This document shows positions 28,501 through 36,420 of a DNA stretch of 64,000 nucleotides, one piece after another (the stretch's first letter is position 1; the number at the start of each line of letters is the position of its first letter). Source of the stretch: Streptomyces sp. MNU76 (GTDB lineage Bacteria; Actinomycetota; Actinomycetes; Streptomycetales; Streptomycetaceae). Made by a program: the position numbers and the translations under genes. The DNA lies in the NCBI RefSeq assembly GCF_020982545.1, contig NZ_JAJKLK010000014.1, forward strand, positions 1-64,000. The letters are read 5' to 3'. Under the pieces are notes generated by a model. It saw nothing but the letters and a program-made list of their open reading frames with translations, ran no database searches and was not told the DNA's origin.

Positions 28501-28799
28501 CGGCCGTCGCCGAGAGCGCCACGACGACCCCGGGGCGACCGCCGGTGTTCCAGACCCTCTTCGCCCTCCAGGACAACCCGCCACCCCGACTCGACCTCCC
28601 CGGCGTCGTCTCCACGTATCTGCGCCAGCCGTACCCGGCCCTGCCGCTGGAGCTGCATCTGGAGGTGTGGCCGGACGAGGACGGCGCCCTCGACATGGTC
28701 CTGTCCCACCGACGCGAAGCCGTCGCCGACGTCACCGCCCGGAAGCTGCTCGACGGCTTCCACGACCGTCTGACCTGCATCGCGGCCGGAGCCCTCTGA
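25572..28799 (+). CDS. NRPS module A-PCP-C
   Basis: A protein of up to 1075 residues. The longest frame begins at TTG 25572, directly abutting AAAAGGAGG; TTG 25635 behind AAGGGGG is an equally possible start, and the A domain proper begins after it. Adenylation motifs: VFFTSGTTGRPKAVV (A3), WDAFSLELWAAL (A4), NGYGPVESTVF (A5), LYRTGDLG (A7), RLDRQVKVRGTRVEPSEVE (A8), TGTGKLDDKAL (A10). The carrier Ser612 is in FELGGSSLQAA. The C-terminal condensation domain keeps its catalytic HHIVFDG (792-798). A condensation domain at the C-terminus implies that the tethered aminoacyl group meets a partner loaded on another protein, for example the A-PCP or KS-AT-ACP protein. Stop and start overlap with the P450 gene. 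Confidence 0.9.
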   Translation: MAGNDQTWQRRTPLIAKGVDELQSRESPGEGLHDVFAAWAAVQPRRTALIAGNTRVSYGELDARAERCADRLAAAGVAPGHLVPILMPRSVDLVVALLAVLKCGAACALLDPDWPATRLDAVVDRLRPPLVVARPGTAVRFSAPPWSPSDDSPEQSHARRAAVTVRDSDACCVFFTSGTTGRPKAVVSSHRATARLFRPGTFARFDRDTVVPLAAAPPWDAFSLELWAALHNGGACVLIDEPFLTAETLRALVTDRGVNTVWLTSSLFNLIVDEDLSALSGLSQLMIGGERLSARHVGRFLDRFPGTALINGYGPVESTVFTTTHRVTVADTARPGGIPLGRPVPGTSVFVLRGDRPCAPGEPGEICVAGDGLAHGYLGEPALTAEKFTDVDILGEPVRLYRTGDLGVLDENGIMEFRGRLDRQVKVRGTRVEPSEVERQIVDLVPSVADCRVVPRRNELDGAFDLVAFCVPHRPAGTPPEASTRVGAEGPTGTPPDVSENAPTHALADAPTHVPREVTAHVLAEVSAVLARHLPAHQRPAAVVVVDAFPLTGTGKLDDKALLASLPDTPDETHHGPVDDPRVRLVCQAFAAVLGRRSVPPHTPFFELGGSSLQAARACTRIGRRMGRPVPLSSLYENPSAERLGTWLRSTPASDAVAPPPHGEIPPTPMELVFLMRHLTAPQDLSQYCLMTWHLDDRLDPDALEAAVAAVHARHQSLRTAFRVDPRPRAEVTDVPAPPLELLDAQPTLDEAVVALRALFAEPLEPRDADLWRTALVPVTDRGGWLFGVLVHHIVFDGRSESVLARDLSDAYAGREPGPVPPTLAERTALTAAATAVTDPAARTARARQEFRDVPELRWPEPPGPGESGTRHLDRSVPGPLAAGLDARGTALGASRFVVLLSAWAHTLAEICGQRDFAVGVPVAERTLPALDRAVGCLIDMVPVRLRGAAAAGGDDGIRETGRLVHQAFGRGVVPFTAVAESATTTPGRPPVFQTLFALQDNPPPRLDLPGVVSTYLRQPYPALPLELHLEVWPDEDGALDMVLSHRREAVADVTARKLLDGFHDRLTCIAAGAL

Positions 28800-29986
28800 T
28801 GACCGTGGTGACCTGCGACCCCGCCGGTGTCGTCGACCCGGAGCTGCACGCCTCCGGCGAGGTGCACGAGGTGTGGCGTCGGATGAGACGGCACGCACCG
28901 GTCCACTGGCACGAACCGGGCCACCTGCCGGGCTTCTGGTCGCTCACCCGGTACGCGCACATCCGGGACGTGTACCAGAACCCGGCCGTCTTCAGCTCCG
29001 CCAGGGGCGTCCTGCTACGGCCGACCGAGCTGGGTGAGGACCCCGGCAGCGGCCTCACCATGGCCCTCACCGACCCGCCCCGGCACCGCGCCCTGCGCGG
29101 GCAGCTGGCCGACCGCTTCAGTGAGCGGTGCGCCCGCTCACTGGCGGACGAGCTGCGCGCCGAGATCCGCGCGGTGGTGACGCGCGCGGTCGAGTCGCGC
29201 ACCTGCGACGTCGTCCACGACATCGGCGCCCGGCTCTCCGGCCTCAACATCGGCAGACTCCTCGGCGTGCCGCCGCAGGACCGGGAGCGGTTGCTGACCT
29301 GGACCACGGAGGCGTTCGCATCCGGCAGGCCGCTCACCAGCCACCTCCCCCTCATGCGGTACTTCATCGATCTGATGTACGCGCGGATGGAGGAGCCCGC
29401 CGACGACGCGATGAGCAGGTTCGTCACCGAGGAGGTGCAGGGCGAGCTGTCGACCGAGACCGAGATCCTGCTGGGTGTCGAGAACCTCGTCGGAGCGTCG
29501 GAGAACGCCGGTCTGTCGATGGCCGCCGGGATCCTCGCCCTCGCCGCGCATCCACGGCAGTGGGAACGGCTGGTGCGGGAGAGGGACGACGAACTCGTCA
29601 GGACCGCCGCGGAGGAGGTGCTGCGATGGACCAGCAGCGCCACGCACAGCATGCGGACGGCCACGGTGGACACGGTCCTCGGGGGCCGGCGGATCGCCGC
29701 CGGCGACCGTGTCGTGCTCTGGATCCCGTCCGCCAACCGGGACGAGTCGGTGTTCCCGGACCCGGACCGTTTCGACCTCGGCAGGCAGCCCAACCGTCAT
29801 CTGGCCCTGGGCGCGGGCGAACACGTCTGCATCGGCAGCACCATGGCGCGCCATCAGACCCGGATGCTCCTGGAGACGCTCGTGGAGCGGGTCGCTGTCG
29901 TCGAACTCGTCGGGGACGCGGAGCCGCTGCGTTCGATCACGGTCAACGGCCCCGCTCACGCCACCGTGCGCCTGATCGCCCGCTGA
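28799..29986 (+). CDS. Cytochrome P450 lacking the usual I-helix threonine
   Basis: A 395-residue bacterial P450. ATG 28799 overlaps the NRPS stop (TGATG). Heme ligand Cys344 lies in LALGAGEHVCIGSTMAR; the K-helix ExxR is EEVLRW. In the I helix the usual A/G-G-x-E/D-T-T is replaced by LVGASENAGLSM (about 230-241), so the conserved Thr that helps O2 protonation is missing. Such P450s may depend on a substrate hydroxyl or do unusual chemistry. It probably tailors the peptide-polyketide, possibly while bound to a carrier. No ferredoxin gene is adjacent. Confidence 0.9.
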   Translation: MTVVTCDPAGVVDPELHASGEVHEVWRRMRRHAPVHWHEPGHLPGFWSLTRYAHIRDVYQNPAVFSSARGVLLRPTELGEDPGSGLTMALTDPPRHRALRGQLADRFSERCARSLADELRAEIRAVVTRAVESRTCDVVHDIGARLSGLNIGRLLGVPPQDRERLLTWTTEAFASGRPLTSHLPLMRYFIDLMYARMEEPADDAMSRFVTEEVQGELSTETEILLGVENLVGASENAGLSMAAGILALAAHPRQWERLVRERDDELVRTAAEEVLRWTSSATHSMRTATVDTVLGGRRIAAGDRVVLWIPSANRDESVFPDPDRFDLGRQPNRHLALGAGEHVCIGSTMARHQTRMLLETLVERVAVVELVGDAEPLRSITVNGPAHATVRLIAR

Positions 29987-29988
29987 GG

Positions 29989-31233
29989 TCACACGGGCCC
30001 GGCCGCCGACGCGTTCTCCGCGGGGCCGGGCTCCGTCCGGCGGGCGCGCTGCCGGTGTTCCGCCCAGCGGACGGCGAACGGCGCGGCCAGGCCGGTCAGG
30101 GCGAACAGGACCCCGACGACGTACCACCCGGGGCGGCCCCAGGTGATGCAGAGCGAGATGATCAGGGCCGGTCCGAGGGCGTCGGCCAGCCCCGCGCCCA
30201 GGCCGAACACGCCCAGGTACTGCCCCGTGGCGTGTCGCGGGGCGAGGGCGAAGGACACCTCGAAGCCCGCGGCGGAGTACCACAGTTCGCCGATCGTGTG
30301 GATCACCGCGGCCGTGAGGAGCAGGGCCGCGGCGGCCCACGCCGGTACGCCCGCCGCCAGCGAGATCAGCGAGCAGGACACGAGGAAAGCCACGCCGGCC
30401 CTGCGGTAGGCGTCGCCGCCGGCGGCGGGGGAGACGACGCTGCGGCCGGCCCGCACCTGGAACGCGATGACGATGACGGTGCTGGTGAGGATGGTGCCCG
30501 AGATCAGCCAGTGCGGCGCCGTGGTGGCGCCGACCAGCCAGAGCGGGATGCCCACGGTGAGCACCTTGAACTGCACGGCCATCACACCGTCCAGGGCGGT
30601 GAGCAGCAGATAGGGGCGATCGCGCAGCGCGGTCCAGCGGGGCCCGTCGACGGCGGGCAGCGGCGCGACCGGCGGGAGGAGGACCAGGACCGCCGCCGAG
30701 AACACGAACGCGACCGCGTTGCCGACGACCATCAACTGGTAGGCGGTGAGCGTACCCACCTGCACCACCCAGCCCGCCAGCACGGCGCCGAGGGAGATGC
30801 CGAGGTTGGTCACCGCGCGCAGATAGGCACGGAACTCCTGCGGCCGGTCCCCTCCGTAGTGCCTGATGAGCGGGGAGCGGGCGGCTGTCCCCGCCGTCTT
30901 CGCCCCCGCCGCCGCGCAGACCGCGAGCACGAACGGCCAGAAGCTGTCCGCCAGTACGAAACCGGCCGTGGCCGCGGCCTGCACCGTGAGGGTGACCGCG
31001 AACACGCCGCGCGCCCCGAACCGGTCCGCCAGATGACCGACCGTGACACCCAGGGTCATTGCGACCAGACCCGCCAGCCCGAGACCGAGCCCCACCTGGT
31101 CCACCGGAAGGCGCACCGCCTGCGTGAAGTACAGGACGCCGGCGGTCAGATAGAGGCCGCTGCCGATGGTGTGGACGAAGTTCGAGGCCGCGAGCACGCG
31201 TTGCGGCCGGGTGTCCGGGATCAGGCGGGGCAC
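29989..31233 (-). CDS. MFS transporter, 12-TM
   Basis: A 414-residue permease. GTG 31233 has GGAG seven bases upstream; ATG 31248 in the same frame is possible but has no ribosome-binding site. Motif A-like loop GHLADRFGARGVFAVT lies after helix 2, and hydrophobic helices continue to VVGVLFALTGLAAPFAV. The C-terminal tail is basic then Glu-rich. It converges on the P450 gene with only two bases between the stops. It may export or import a cluster compound, but it could also be an unrelated neighbour. Confidence 0.8.
   Translation of the reverse strand: MPRLIPDTRPQRVLAASNFVHTIGSGLYLTAGVLYFTQAVRLPVDQVGLGLGLAGLVAMTLGVTVGHLADRFGARGVFAVTLTVQAAATAGFVLADSFWPFVLAVCAAAGAKTAGTAARSPLIRHYGGDRPQEFRAYLRAVTNLGISLGAVLAGWVVQVGTLTAYQLMVVGNAVAFVFSAAVLVLLPPVAPLPAVDGPRWTALRDRPYLLLTALDGVMAVQFKVLTVGIPLWLVGATTAPHWLISGTILTSTVIVIAFQVRAGRSVVSPAAGGDAYRRAGVAFLVSCSLISLAAGVPAWAAAALLLTAAVIHTIGELWYSAAGFEVSFALAPRHATGQYLGVFGLGAGLADALGPALIISLCITWGRPGWYVVGVLFALTGLAAPFAVRWAEHRQRARRTEPGPAENASAAGPV
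29997..30031. terminator. Possible hairpin terminator at the convergent P450/MFS junction
   Basis: GCCCGGCC (29997-30004) and GGCCGGGC (30024-30031) form an 8-bp stem with a 19-nt loop inside the last codons of the transporter gene, just after the P450 stop. It may end the plus-strand NRPS-P450 transcript. Confidence 0.4.
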
Positions 31234-31422
31234 GGCACGACTCCACATCGCGGTCGGCGAGTACGGGCCCGGCAAGCTTTGTTGTGCAGTACCTGCCAAA
31301 GCAAGAGCGCCGTGCCGCCCGGCCGAACCACGCCGCGCACGCCGCGCACGGCGCGCACGGCACGGAAACCCGCTCGCGAGCTCGTCGTCCGCCGCCGACG
31401 ACAATGCGGACCGACGACGTTG

Positions 31423-31498
31423 CCGGCCGACGGCATTGCTCTGGCCGACGACATTGCCGGCCGACCACGATGCTCCGGCCGACGGCATTGCTCTGGCC
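31423..31498. repeat. 24-bp direct repeat with 28-bp spacer
   Basis: The 24-bp sequence from 31423 to 31446 (it contains GGCCGACGGCATTGCTCTGG) recurs exactly at 31475-31498. The spacer holds degenerate copies of GGCCGACGACATTGCC. This repeat-rich block fills most of the gap between the MFS transporter start and the ADP-ribosylglycohydrolase remnant. Confidence 0.8.
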
Positions 31499-31524
31499 AC
31501 TCCACCGTTGACAGGAGCGTTCCG

Positions 31525-32463
31525 ATGACCAGCCCGCAGCACGCCCACGCCGGCCTGGACGGCCTCGTGATGGGTGACGCGTTCGGCGACAGCTGGTTCA
31601 CGCGCTCCGACGAGAACGCCGAGGAGCTGCGGGCCGCACGCGCGCCCCGTCCGTGACCCTGGCTGTGGACGGACGACTCCGCCATGGCCTTCGTCCTGTT
31701 CGCCCACCTGACGGCCCACGGCGAGATCCGCCCGGACGCCCTGGCGGAGGAGTTCGCCGCCGAGTACGACCGGGACCCCGGGCGCAAGTACGGGCCGTCG
31801 ATGCACGGTGTGCTGCGGGGCATCCGGGAGGGCGGTGACTGGCGGGCCGTCACCAGCGCACGGTTCGGCGGGCAGGGCTCCTACGGAAACGGCGCCGCCA
31901 TGCGTGTCGCGCCGCTCGGCGCGTGGTTCCGCGACGACCTGCCCGCCGCACGCGACCAGGCCACGCTGTCCGCGCTGACCACGCACGCGCACCCCGAGGC
32001 CGTGGCGGGCGCCGTCGCCGTGGCGGTCGCGGCGGCGCTGGCGGCCGCCGGCGCGGGCCAGGGCGCCCCGTCGCGCCCGGAGTTCCTGCGGGAGGTCGCC
32101 GACCATGTGCCGGACGGTGACGTCCGCTCCCGGCTCCTGGTGGCCGCAACCTTCCCCGAGCGCACGTCGGTCCGTCACGCGGCGACCGTCCTGGGCTCCG
32201 GGACACTCATCTCGGCCCCGGACACGGTCCCGTTCGCCCTGTGGTCCGCCGCGGGCCACCTGGACGACCTGACCGGGGCACTGTGGCAGACCGTCGCCGG
32301 GTGGGGCGACCGCGACACCACCTGCGCCATCGCGGGCGTCGTCGTCGCGTCCCGCACCGGCACGGCAGGCGTCCCGACGTCCTGGCACGACGCCCGCGAG
32401 CCCATCCCCACCTGGAGCCGCTGGAATCTTCCGGCGGCGATGACGACAGGGTCCCGCCCCTGA
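31525..32463 (+). pseudogene. ADP-ribosylglycohydrolase, interrupted by in-frame TGA
   Basis: A gene of about 312 codons for the ADP-ribosyl hydrolase (DraG/ARH) fold, which removes ADP-ribose from proteins or other acceptors. ATG 31525 follows AGGAG. The N-terminus has GLDGLVMGDAFGDSWF, the usual first helix. After 43 codons TGA at 31654-31656 stops the frame; the same frame resumes at once with PWLWTDDSAMAFVLF, which holds the first Mg2+-binding motif (TDDSAM), and ends with WGDRDTTCAIAGVVVAS, the second one. A single substitution explains the defect. Restart at ATG 31684 would lack the first metal site, so function is doubtful unless the stop is read through. Confidence 0.8.
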
Positions 32464-32491
32464 CGGCTGCGGCCTGTGCCGACAGCCGTCA
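32461..32491. terminator. Bidirectional hairpin containing both stop codons
   Basis: TGACGGCTG (32461-32469) and CAGCCGTCA (32483-32491) pair perfectly over 9 bp with a 13-nt loop. The outer triplets are the TGA stops of the two convergent genes. Confidence 0.65.
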
Positions 32492-32950
32492 GGCCAGCCA
32501 CACCCCGTCGCGCATGATGACCCTCCCGCGGAGTTCCGGCTCGCCGCGCCAGGCGCGTACGGTCTCCGGGACCACGCGGACGTACACGAACGCCCCCTCT
32601 TCCACGCGCGGATCCCACCCGAACTTGTCGGTGAACGCCCGCGCCGCGGCTTCGGGCACCTCCTCGTCGGGGAAGCACTCCGCCCGTCCCTGGAGGAGCA
32701 CCACGTCGAAGGTGTCCGGCAGCGACAGGCGTACGCGCGGCTCCTCCCGCACGTTCCGCACGGTCACGGAAACGGCGCCGGTGCACATCCACACCGCCTG
32801 CCCGTCCCACGAGAACCACAGCGGCACCTGGTGCGGCCCGTGGTCGGGGCGAGCCGTCGACACCCACACGTCCCGCTCGGTGACGAGGCGGTCCAGCGTG
32901 TCACGCACACGCTCCGCGGCCGGGCGGCGAACGACTCCCGTGGTCTCCAT
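32489..32950 (-). CDS. Pyridoxamine 5'-phosphate oxidase-like flavin/F420-binding protein
   Basis: A 153-residue split-barrel protein. ATG 32950. The core reads VWVSTARPDHGPHQVPLWFS, then WMCTGAVSVTVRNVREEPRV, then VLLQGRAEC, as in small actinobacterial PNPOx-like proteins that bind FMN or the deazaflavin F420. The C-terminal WDPRVEEGAFVYVRVVPETV is typical too. The substrate cannot be told. It faces the ADP-ribosylglycohydrolase remnant tail to tail. Confidence 0.8.
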   Translation of the reverse strand: METTGVVRRPAAERVRDTLDRLVTERDVWVSTARPDHGPHQVPLWFSWDGQAVWMCTGAVSVTVRNVREEPRVRLSLPDTFDVVLLQGRAECFPDEEVPEAAARAFTDKFGWDPRVEEGAFVYVRVVPETVRAWRGEPELRGRVIMRDGVWLA

Positions 32951-33196
32951 GAGGGCAGACCCTAGCCAGGCGCAGGCCGGCACGCCTGAGGCGCGGGACC
33001 TACGCCCAGCGACCGACGAACCCTCCTCCCAGCCCCGTCGGCCACTACGACCGTCTGCTTCGGGCCGAGGCCGCCGCCCGCACGGCAGAGGGTGGCGCAC
33101 CGCAACCGCAGTGGCTGAAAATGTGTCTCTCATCGCGCGGCGCGGCGATTCGCCGGGGGGCGGGGCTTCGACGCACGGCGGCCTTGGGGGGCTGGA

Positions 33197-34864
33197 ATGA
33201 ACACATGGACATTGCCCGGATACAGCGAGTCGGTCGAACTCGGATCCGGGGCGAGCGGGCGGGTGGTCCTCGCCGTGCACGAGGAGACCGGCGTGCCGGT
33301 GGCCGTCAAGTACCTCAGCGAGTCGCTGCGAGGCCGCCCGGGCTTCGTACGCGACTTCCGTACCGAGGCGCGCCTCCTCGGCGGGCTGGAGAGCCCCTTC
33401 GTCACCGAGCTGTACGAGTACGTCGAGGGCCCGGACGGCGCCGCCATCGTGATGGAGCTGGTGGACGGCGTCTCGTTGCGCGCCGTGCTGAAGCGGGAGG
33501 CCCCGCTCGGCCCGGAGGCCGCGCTCGTCATCCTCAAGGGATCACTGCTCGGACTGGCGGACGCGCACCGCGTCGGCGTCGTCCACCGCGATTACAAGCC
33601 GGAGAACGTCCTGGTCGCGCCGGACGGATCCTCCAAACTGGTCGACTTCGGCATCGCGGTGGACGCGGGAACCAGCCAAGGCGTGGCGGGAACCCCCTCC
33701 TACATGGCCCCGGAACAGTGGACCGGATCGCCCGCCTCGCCCGCCGCCGACGTGTACGCGGCCGCCGCCACCTTCTTCGAATGCCTGACCGGCCACAAGC
33801 CGTACCGCGGCGACAACCTCGCGGCGCTCGCGTTGCAGCACGTCGACGCACCCGTCCCCGCCGACGAGGTGCCGGAGGCGGTGCGTGAGCTGGTGCGCCG
33901 GGGGCTGGCGAAGGATCCGGAGGATCGGCCCGCGCAGGCCGAGGCGTTCGTCAGGGAACTGGAGGCCGCCGCCCTCGCGGGCTACGGGCCCGAGTGGGAG
34001 GAACGCGGCCGTGGGCGGCTCGCCGCGCTGGTGGCCCTGCTGCCGTTGCTGTTGCCCTCGGCCCGCAGCACCCCTCGAACCACCACCGACACCGCCCGTA
34101 CGGTCCTGTACCAGGAACCGGGCCGCGGCGGCGCCCAGGCATGGCTGCCGGGCCGGTCCGGCACGCTGGTCTCCGGTGCCGCGCTGCTCCTGGGAGCCGT
34201 GCTCACCTTCGGACTCCAGCACATCCCCGGAGACGGCACCGGTCAGGTGGCCCAGGCCCTTGCCACCACCAGCGCCGAAGGGAGTACGGACACGGCGGCG
34301 CCGCCCCCGACGGACTCCGCCTCCCCGTCCCCGACGCCCTCCGACTCGGCCGATCAGTCGCCGTCACCCACCCTGTCGCCCTCGGACGACGCGTCCACCC
34401 CCACCGACGAACCCTCGTCCTCCGCCACCACGGACGCGACCACGGAGACGACCGAGCCCGGCACGGCGACCACCACCCCGGCGCCGACGACGACCTCCCC
34501 GGCGCCGACGACGACCTCCCCGACCCCGGTGAAGGACCCCGCCGTCAAGGATGTGGCGGTGTCGGGCTTCCGGCAGACGGGTCCGGCGACCGCCACGGCG
34601 ACCATCGGCGTCGTCACGGACGGCACCGGACCGATCTCCCTCACCGTCTCGTGGTTCGTGGGCGAGGCGAGCGGACAGTACGGCACCCAGGACGGCGCGT
34701 CCCAGACCTTCCGACGCAGCGGCGCCACCCAGTACACGCTCACCGTCGACCACGCCTTCCGGGGCACGGGTTGCTACTGGGCGGTGCAGGCCACGACCAC
34801 CCCGACCGCTGCGGACGGCGGCGCCTCGCAGCAGCTCCTGACCAGACGGTGTGTCATCGGATGA
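33197..34864 (+). CDS. Membrane Ser/Thr protein kinase with extracellular domain
   Basis: A 555-residue Hanks-type kinase. ATG 33197 follows GGGGGGCTGGA. Kinase domain 1-265: Gly loop GSGASGRV, Lys38 in VAVKYL, catalytic HRDYKPENV (130-138), DFG at 150-152, APEQW at 171-175. A transmembrane segment follows at about 322-341 (LVSGAALLLGAVLTFGLQHI), then a Pro/Thr/Ser-rich stalk to about 450 with near-identical TTTSPAP repeats, then an extracellular beta domain (455-555) with two cysteines. The same kind of outer domain ends the next gene's product, with which it overlaps by ATGA. It probably senses an outside signal and phosphorylates that partner. Confidence 0.9.
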   Translation: MNTWTLPGYSESVELGSGASGRVVLAVHEETGVPVAVKYLSESLRGRPGFVRDFRTEARLLGGLESPFVTELYEYVEGPDGAAIVMELVDGVSLRAVLKREAPLGPEAALVILKGSLLGLADAHRVGVVHRDYKPENVLVAPDGSSKLVDFGIAVDAGTSQGVAGTPSYMAPEQWTGSPASPAADVYAAAATFFECLTGHKPYRGDNLAALALQHVDAPVPADEVPEAVRELVRRGLAKDPEDRPAQAEAFVRELEAAALAGYGPEWEERGRGRLAALVALLPLLLPSARSTPRTTTDTARTVLYQEPGRGGAQAWLPGRSGTLVSGAALLLGAVLTFGLQHIPGDGTGQVAQALATTSAEGSTDTAAPPPTDSASPSPTPSDSADQSPSPTLSPSDDASTPTDEPSSSATTDATTETTEPGTATTTPAPTTTSPAPTTTSPTPVKDPAVKDVAVSGFRQTGPATATATIGVVTDGTGPISLTVSWFVGEASGQYGTQDGASQTFRRSGATQYTLTVDHAFRGTGCYWAVQATTTPTAADGGASQQLLTRRCVIG

Positions 34865-35865
34865 ACATGCAGAATGACGACAGCGTGCCCGCGCCGGCGG
34901 CGGAGGCCGACGAGCCCACGGTGATGCTGCCCGATGCGGTGACGCTGGTGGAGGGCATCGACGACGCCGTCACGCAGGTGCCGGAGCGCCAGGATGCCGA
35001 CGAGTACACCCAGGTTCTCCCGGCCGCCGGTGAGTCCGCCCCCACCGTGGACCTCGGCCCGGCATCCACTGTGCGACTGGGCCCCGCCGCCACCGTGCAC
35101 CTGGGCCCCGCCGCCACCGTGCACCTCGGCCCCGTCGAGGACCGCGTCCCCGATGCCGCTGCTGCCGTCGATGCCGAAGCCGATGCGGACGCCGTCGACG
35201 CCGGGTACGCCGCCGAGTACAGCGCCACCGTGCTGGCCAGCCACTGGATCCAGCGACCCGAGACCGACGACACCCTCGCCGAGGCGACGCTCGCCGAGAC
35301 GACCGTCGCCGACAAGACCGTCGAACAGCCCTCCACAGCCGCAGCGAACGGGTCCACGCCGCCCGACCGCGTCGACGGTACGCTGCTGCGTTTCGGCCCC
35401 GGCGTGACCAACGTCGTCGCACAGCGAACCCACCGCACGCTCCCCGCCCTGCAGCCGACCCCCGTGCCCCGGCGCCGACGGCTGCGCCGGCACGCCCTGC
35501 CCGTGCTGGTGCTCCTCTGCGTCCTCGCGTTCCTCGCCTGGCAACGGCTCGGGCCGCCCCTCCGGGTCGACGCGGTGACGGTCACGGCCCGGCCCACGGT
35601 CCTGCGGTGCGACAGCACCGCCGACATCGTCGCCGTCGTCGCGACGAACGGCCGTCCGGGCACGTTCTCCTACCGCTGGATCCGCAGCGACGGGACCCGC
35701 TCGGGCGTCCTGGAAGAGGTGGTGGTCCGGGGGCAGCGTCAGGCGCGCCTGCATCTGCGGTGGACCTTCCAGGGCGAGGGACACCGCACGGCCAGGGCCG
35801 AACTGCGCATCCTCACCGCGGGCCCGCACACGGCCACCACCCGCTTCACCTACGACTGTTCCTGA
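34861..35865 (+). CDS. Single-pass membrane partner with threonine-motif repeats
   Basis: A 334-residue protein, no named family recognised. ATG 34861 overlaps the kinase stop. The cytoplasmic part (1-210) is acidic and carries about a dozen short T-V/L/Q-x-L-like motifs: TVMLP, TQVLP, TVDLG, TVRLG, TVHLG (twice), TVLAS, TLAEA, TLAET. The TVxLGPA units at 62-91 are a short tandem repeat. A basic stretch RRRRLRR leads into the membrane helix 211-230, and the outer domain (235-334) has two cysteines and resembles the kinase's own. The threonines look like phospho-acceptor sites for the upstream kinase; this is inference. Confidence 0.75.
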   Translation: MNMQNDDSVPAPAAEADEPTVMLPDAVTLVEGIDDAVTQVPERQDADEYTQVLPAAGESAPTVDLGPASTVRLGPAATVHLGPAATVHLGPVEDRVPDAAAAVDAEADADAVDAGYAAEYSATVLASHWIQRPETDDTLAEATLAETTVADKTVEQPSTAAANGSTPPDRVDGTLLRFGPGVTNVVAQRTHRTLPALQPTPVPRRRRLRRHALPVLVLLCVLAFLAWQRLGPPLRVDAVTVTARPTVLRCDSTADIVAVVATNGRPGTFSYRWIRSDGTRSGVLEEVVVRGQRQARLHLRWTFQGEGHRTARAELRILTAGPHTATTRFTYDCS

Positions 35866-35892
35866 GACGGACCCCGCCGGCCGTGTGATGCG

Positions 35893-36220
35893 TCAGTCGC
35901 AGCTGGAGGCGCTCTGGATCATGACGCCGGTCACGGTGAAATAGGAGGGGTACTGGCGTCCCGTGCTCGGCTCGATGCATTCGTAGCCGGTCACGCCGTT
36001 GCGGAGGTACCTGAGCATCACCCGGTCGTCGTTGCGGGTGTTGAACACATAGGCCGAGCCCCGGCTCCTCGATCCCAGGTTCTGGTAGTAGTCGGTGACG
36101 TCCTGGTACGCGGCGGTCGGCGACTGCGACTCCCAGTCGGCGGCGGTGAGGTAGAAGCACACGCGAGGGTACGCGCAACCCTTGTAGGAGTCGGCGTGAG
36201 CTTGGGGCGCCGCGAAGTGG
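35893..36220 (-). pseudogene. Remnant of a small secreted protein, signal peptide lost
   Basis: The minus strand encodes a mature-looking secreted protein from about APQAHADSYKGCAYPRVCFY to a C-terminal SASSCD, with two Cys pairs and VFNTRNDDRVMLRYLRNG in the middle. It resembles small exported Streptomyces proteins of the protease-inhibitor I36-like kind, though I am not sure of the family. No start codon or hydrophobic signal sequence precedes it in frame; that DNA instead holds the start of the plus-strand gene at 36196. A GTG inside PRVCFY would give a protein without signal. Most likely its 5' end was replaced. Confidence 0.5.
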
Positions 36221-36375
36221 CCGCCATCGCCACCGGCCTCGCCCTGGCCGGCCACGGCCGCATCGCCGCCGACAGCTTCCTGCCCTCCCTGCGCGCCCAC
36301 CGGCTGGTGTATGGAGTGGCCACAGTGATACTCGGCGCGGTGACGGCGGGCGTCGTCCTGCTCATCCGGAACTGA
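36196..36375 (+). CDS. Small membrane protein, 59 residues
   Basis: GTG 36196 lies five bases after TAGGAG, a good site. The product begins MSLGRREVAAIATGLALAGH and ends in one strong membrane helix, VYGVATVILGAVTAGVVLLI, before RN. It could be a short integral protein or the surviving C-terminal end of a longer one (the stretch SFLPSLRAHRLVYG looks like a domain end). Two hairpins follow its stop. Function unknown. Confidence 0.55.
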   Translation: MSLGRREVAAIATGLALAGHGRIAADSFLPSLRAHRLVYGVATVILGAVTAGVVLLIRN

Positions 36376-36408
36376 GCCCGCCCTCGACACCTCTCGCCCA
36401 GGGCGGGC
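36376..36408 (+). terminator. Hairpin terminator
   Basis: GCCCGCCCT (36376-36384) pairs perfectly with AGGGCGGGC (36400-36408) across a 15-nt loop, directly after the stop of the small membrane protein. Confidence 0.7.
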
Positions 36409-36420
36409 ATGTGCCCCGAC

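Noticed and set aside
25530..28898. Minus-strand frame of over 1100 codons opposite the A-PCP-C NRPS
   Set aside because: Antisense to intact NRPS motifs, with no domain of its own and no ribosome-binding site.
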